Of a DNA stretch of 64,000 nucleotides, positions 62,653-64,000 are shown one piece after another (within the stretch, counting starts at the first letter, position 1; every line of letters starts with the position of its first letter). The position numbers and the translations under genes were made by a program. Source of the DNA: Thermotogota bacterium. Its GTDB lineage: Bacteria; Thermotogota; Thermotogae; Petrotogales; Petrotogaceae. The stretch covers positions 62,001-126,000 of the forward strand of contig JAKOZG010000001.1 in assembly GCA_029780115.1 (NCBI GenBank). The letters run 5' to 3'. The notes under the pieces are model-generated. The model did not search any database and had not been told where the DNA came from. It saw only the letters and a program-made list of their open reading frames with translations.

Positions 62653-63693
62653 TCAAATAATATCTAATAAACTTAATAAAGCTTCTTTTAACTCATCATT
62701 TTTAAAAGTACCGTACAAATCCCCTTTCAAAAAAATAGCTGCTGAGGAATTTTTAGTACCAACAACTGCTATATCAGAGTATTTAGCCTCACCAGGACCG
62801 TTAACAATGCAGCCCATAACAGAAATGGTTATGTTTCTGTTCACTTTTTTCCCTTTAACCCATGATTTTACCTCATAAGCCAATTTTTCTACATCAATTT
62901 CTGCTCGTGCACATGTAGGACAGGCAACCACTCTGATTCCGTTTTCAAATCCAAGTAATACTAAAAGTTGCTTAGCAAGTTCTACTTCTTTAATAGGATT
63001 CCCGCTTATAGAAATTCTAATCGTATCTCCAATATTGTTGATAAGTAAAGATCCAATACCTACAGAAGACAAAACCGCAGCATCCTCATAGATTCCAGCT
63101 TCTGTAATGCCTATATGAAAAGGGTAGGGTACTATTTCTGAAACATATTTGTTTGCCAAAAAATTGTCTTTCGGATCGACTGATTTCATTGATATTACAA
63201 TATCATAGAACCCCTCTCTTTCTAATAGTCTTACTTCTTTTAAAGCACTCTCAGCTAAAGCTTGGTGTCTTGACAAATGTCTAAATTCTTTACCAATAGA
63301 TCCCGAGTTAGCACCTACCCTAATCGGTACCTTATATTCTTTCGCAACCTCAACAATTTTCCTAACCTTTTCATCGGATCCAATATTGCCAGGGTTTATT
63401 CTAATTTTAGCGGCTCCAGCTTTTATTGCTTCTATGGCTAATCTATAGTCAAAATGTATATCTGCAACAATTGGAACGATTGAATGCGTAACTATATTAG
63501 AAAAAAAAGGAATATCTCCCATATCTCTTACTGCTACTCTAACTATTTTTGCCCCAACATTTGCTAATTCATTTATTTGGCGTAATGTATCTTCAACATT
63601 TGTAGTATCAGTATTGGTCATACTTTGAATTACTATAGGATAATTTCCACCTATGTTCACATTCCCAACATTAACCACTTTTTCTGAAAACAT
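62653..63693 (-). CDS. ispG: (E)-4-hydroxy-3-methylbut-2-enyl-diphosphate synthase
   Basis: Sixth step of the methylerythritol phosphate isoprenoid pathway, a [4Fe-4S] enzyme that opens the cyclic diphosphate. The 346-residue protein has the TIM-barrel N-terminal domain (VQSMTNTDT near residue 23, RINPGNIG near 100) and the reductase-like C-terminal domain with cluster ligands in CPTCARAEID and VMGCIVNGPGEAK. It is one of the normal neighbours of rseP. AAAGGTG precedes the ATG. Confidence 0.96.
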   Translation of the reverse strand: MFSEKVVNVGNVNIGGNYPIVIQSMTNTDTTNVEDTLRQINELANVGAKIVRVAVRDMGDIPFFSNIVTHSIVPIVADIHFDYRLAIEAIKAGAAKIRINPGNIGSDEKVRKIVEVAKEYKVPIRVGANSGSIGKEFRHLSRHQALAESALKEVRLLEREGFYDIVISMKSVDPKDNFLANKYVSEIVPYPFHIGITEAGIYEDAAVLSSVGIGSLLINNIGDTIRISISGNPIKEVELAKQLLVLLGFENGIRVVACPTCARAEIDVEKLAYEVKSWVKGKKVNRNITISVMGCIVNGPGEAKYSDIAVVGTKNSSAAIFLKGDLYGTFKNDELKEALLSLLDII

Positions 63694-63707
63694 TTTTCCA
63701 CACCTTT

Positions 63708-64000
63708 TTAGAAAAATCTCATAATGTCATTGTAGGTTACAAAAATTACTAAGAAAATTAAAAACAAGAATCCTATTGTATTTACTATGGCTTCAACTTT
63801 TGGACTGACTGGCTTTCTAGCAATCAGTTCATAGATTGAAAATACTATTCTACCCCCATCCAAGCCAGGAATAGGAATCAGATTAAAAGCTCCCAAACCT
63901 ATTGTTATTAACGCCATCAACTCTAAAATAGCTTCTAGCCCAAACTTGGCAGCTTCGCCAATAATTACTGACAAACCAACAATTCCTACAACATCTTCAC
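63708..64000 (-). CDS. rseP: Site-2 protease RseP/M50 metallopeptidase, C-terminal part only
   Basis: The frame is open through the end of the window, so only the last 97 residues are seen. They include a GIVGLSVIIGEA segment matching the GPVGI region of RseP, two or three membrane helices, and NLIPIPGLDGGR, the motif that supplies the third zinc ligand (Asp) of membrane-embedded M50 proteases. The N-terminal HExxH and PDZ regions lie outside the window. Such proteases cut membrane-bound regulatory proteins. The order rseP-ispG is common in bacteria. Confidence 0.9.
   Translation of the reverse strand, partial: EDVVGIVGLSVIIGEAAKFGLEAILELMALITIGLGAFNLIPIPGLDGGRIVFSIYELIARKPVSPKVEAIVNTIGFLFLIFLVIFVTYNDIMRFF

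Overview
The window is 64 kb of strongly A+T-rich bacterial chromosome, densely packed with housekeeping genes. The overall gene set fits Thermotogota, most likely a Petrotoga-like organism. Supporting points are the pyrophosphate-type phosphofructokinase, the short EF-Ts of about 200 residues, the conserved yaaR-holB-ricT block, flagellar FliJ, many TTG and GTG starts, strong GGAGG-type ribosome sites, and no recognisable sigma-54 partner for the one enhancer-binding-like regulator. The taxonomic call is inference from gene content, not a database result.

Layout. 1-6000 (+): the 3' part of argC, then a promoter and an operon of a homocitrate/citrate-synthase-family enzyme, an aconitase-type large and small subunit, an NAD-type isocitrate dehydrogenase and proB. 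This looks like a route from acetyl-CoA and oxaloacetate to 2-oxoglutarate feeding arginine and proline. 6030-7721 (-): tRNA-Cys, tRNA-Asp and trigger factor. 8051-18718 (+): a TagA/WecG glycosyltransferase, a GH13 amylase, ftsY, a DUF2225 protein, a LysM/M23-like/3D lipoprotein, an Rrf2 regulator with mnmA and coaD, then tsf, pyrH and eno. 18865-20792 (-): three poorly known genes bracketed by two direct copies of a promoter-like element. 21045-27293 (+): a purine permease, a glycogen-debranching enzyme, a phosphoglucomutase and a Xer-type recombinase, followed by a frameshifted orphan gene. 28085-31919 (-): folD, fhs and a PatB/MalY aminotransferase. 31920-33232 is a 1.3 kb gene-poor AT-rich stretch with several palindromes.

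33233-35183 (+): a TetR regulator overlapping a D-Ala-D-Ala carboxypeptidase gene. 35270-42202 (-): PPi-phosphofructokinase, a stand-alone cas6, a sugar-ABC ATPase with an orphan Phd antitoxin, a B12-type radical SAM protein, coaX and tsaC/sua5. 42785-52973 (-): one long purine operon, purE-C-S-Q-L-F-M-N-H-D, under a guanine-type purine riboswitch (53080-53156) with an intrinsic terminator. In this operon the PurQ glutaminase has glycine where the family has its catalytic cysteine. 53248-64000 (-): fliJ, a PAS-PAS-AAA-Fis regulator with a degraded ATPase, two radical SAM proteins, rnc, tkt, a DUF2905 protein, ricT, holB, yaaR, ispG and the C-terminal part of rseP.

The best candidates for something unusual are the glutamate-forming operon and the hairpin that separates its ribosome site from its start codon, the cysteine-less PurQ, the inactive-looking enhancer-binding protein, the LysM/M23-like/3D lipoprotein, and the three-gene block between direct repeats. 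No CRISPR array, insertion sequence with an intact transposase, rRNA gene or prophage was seen.
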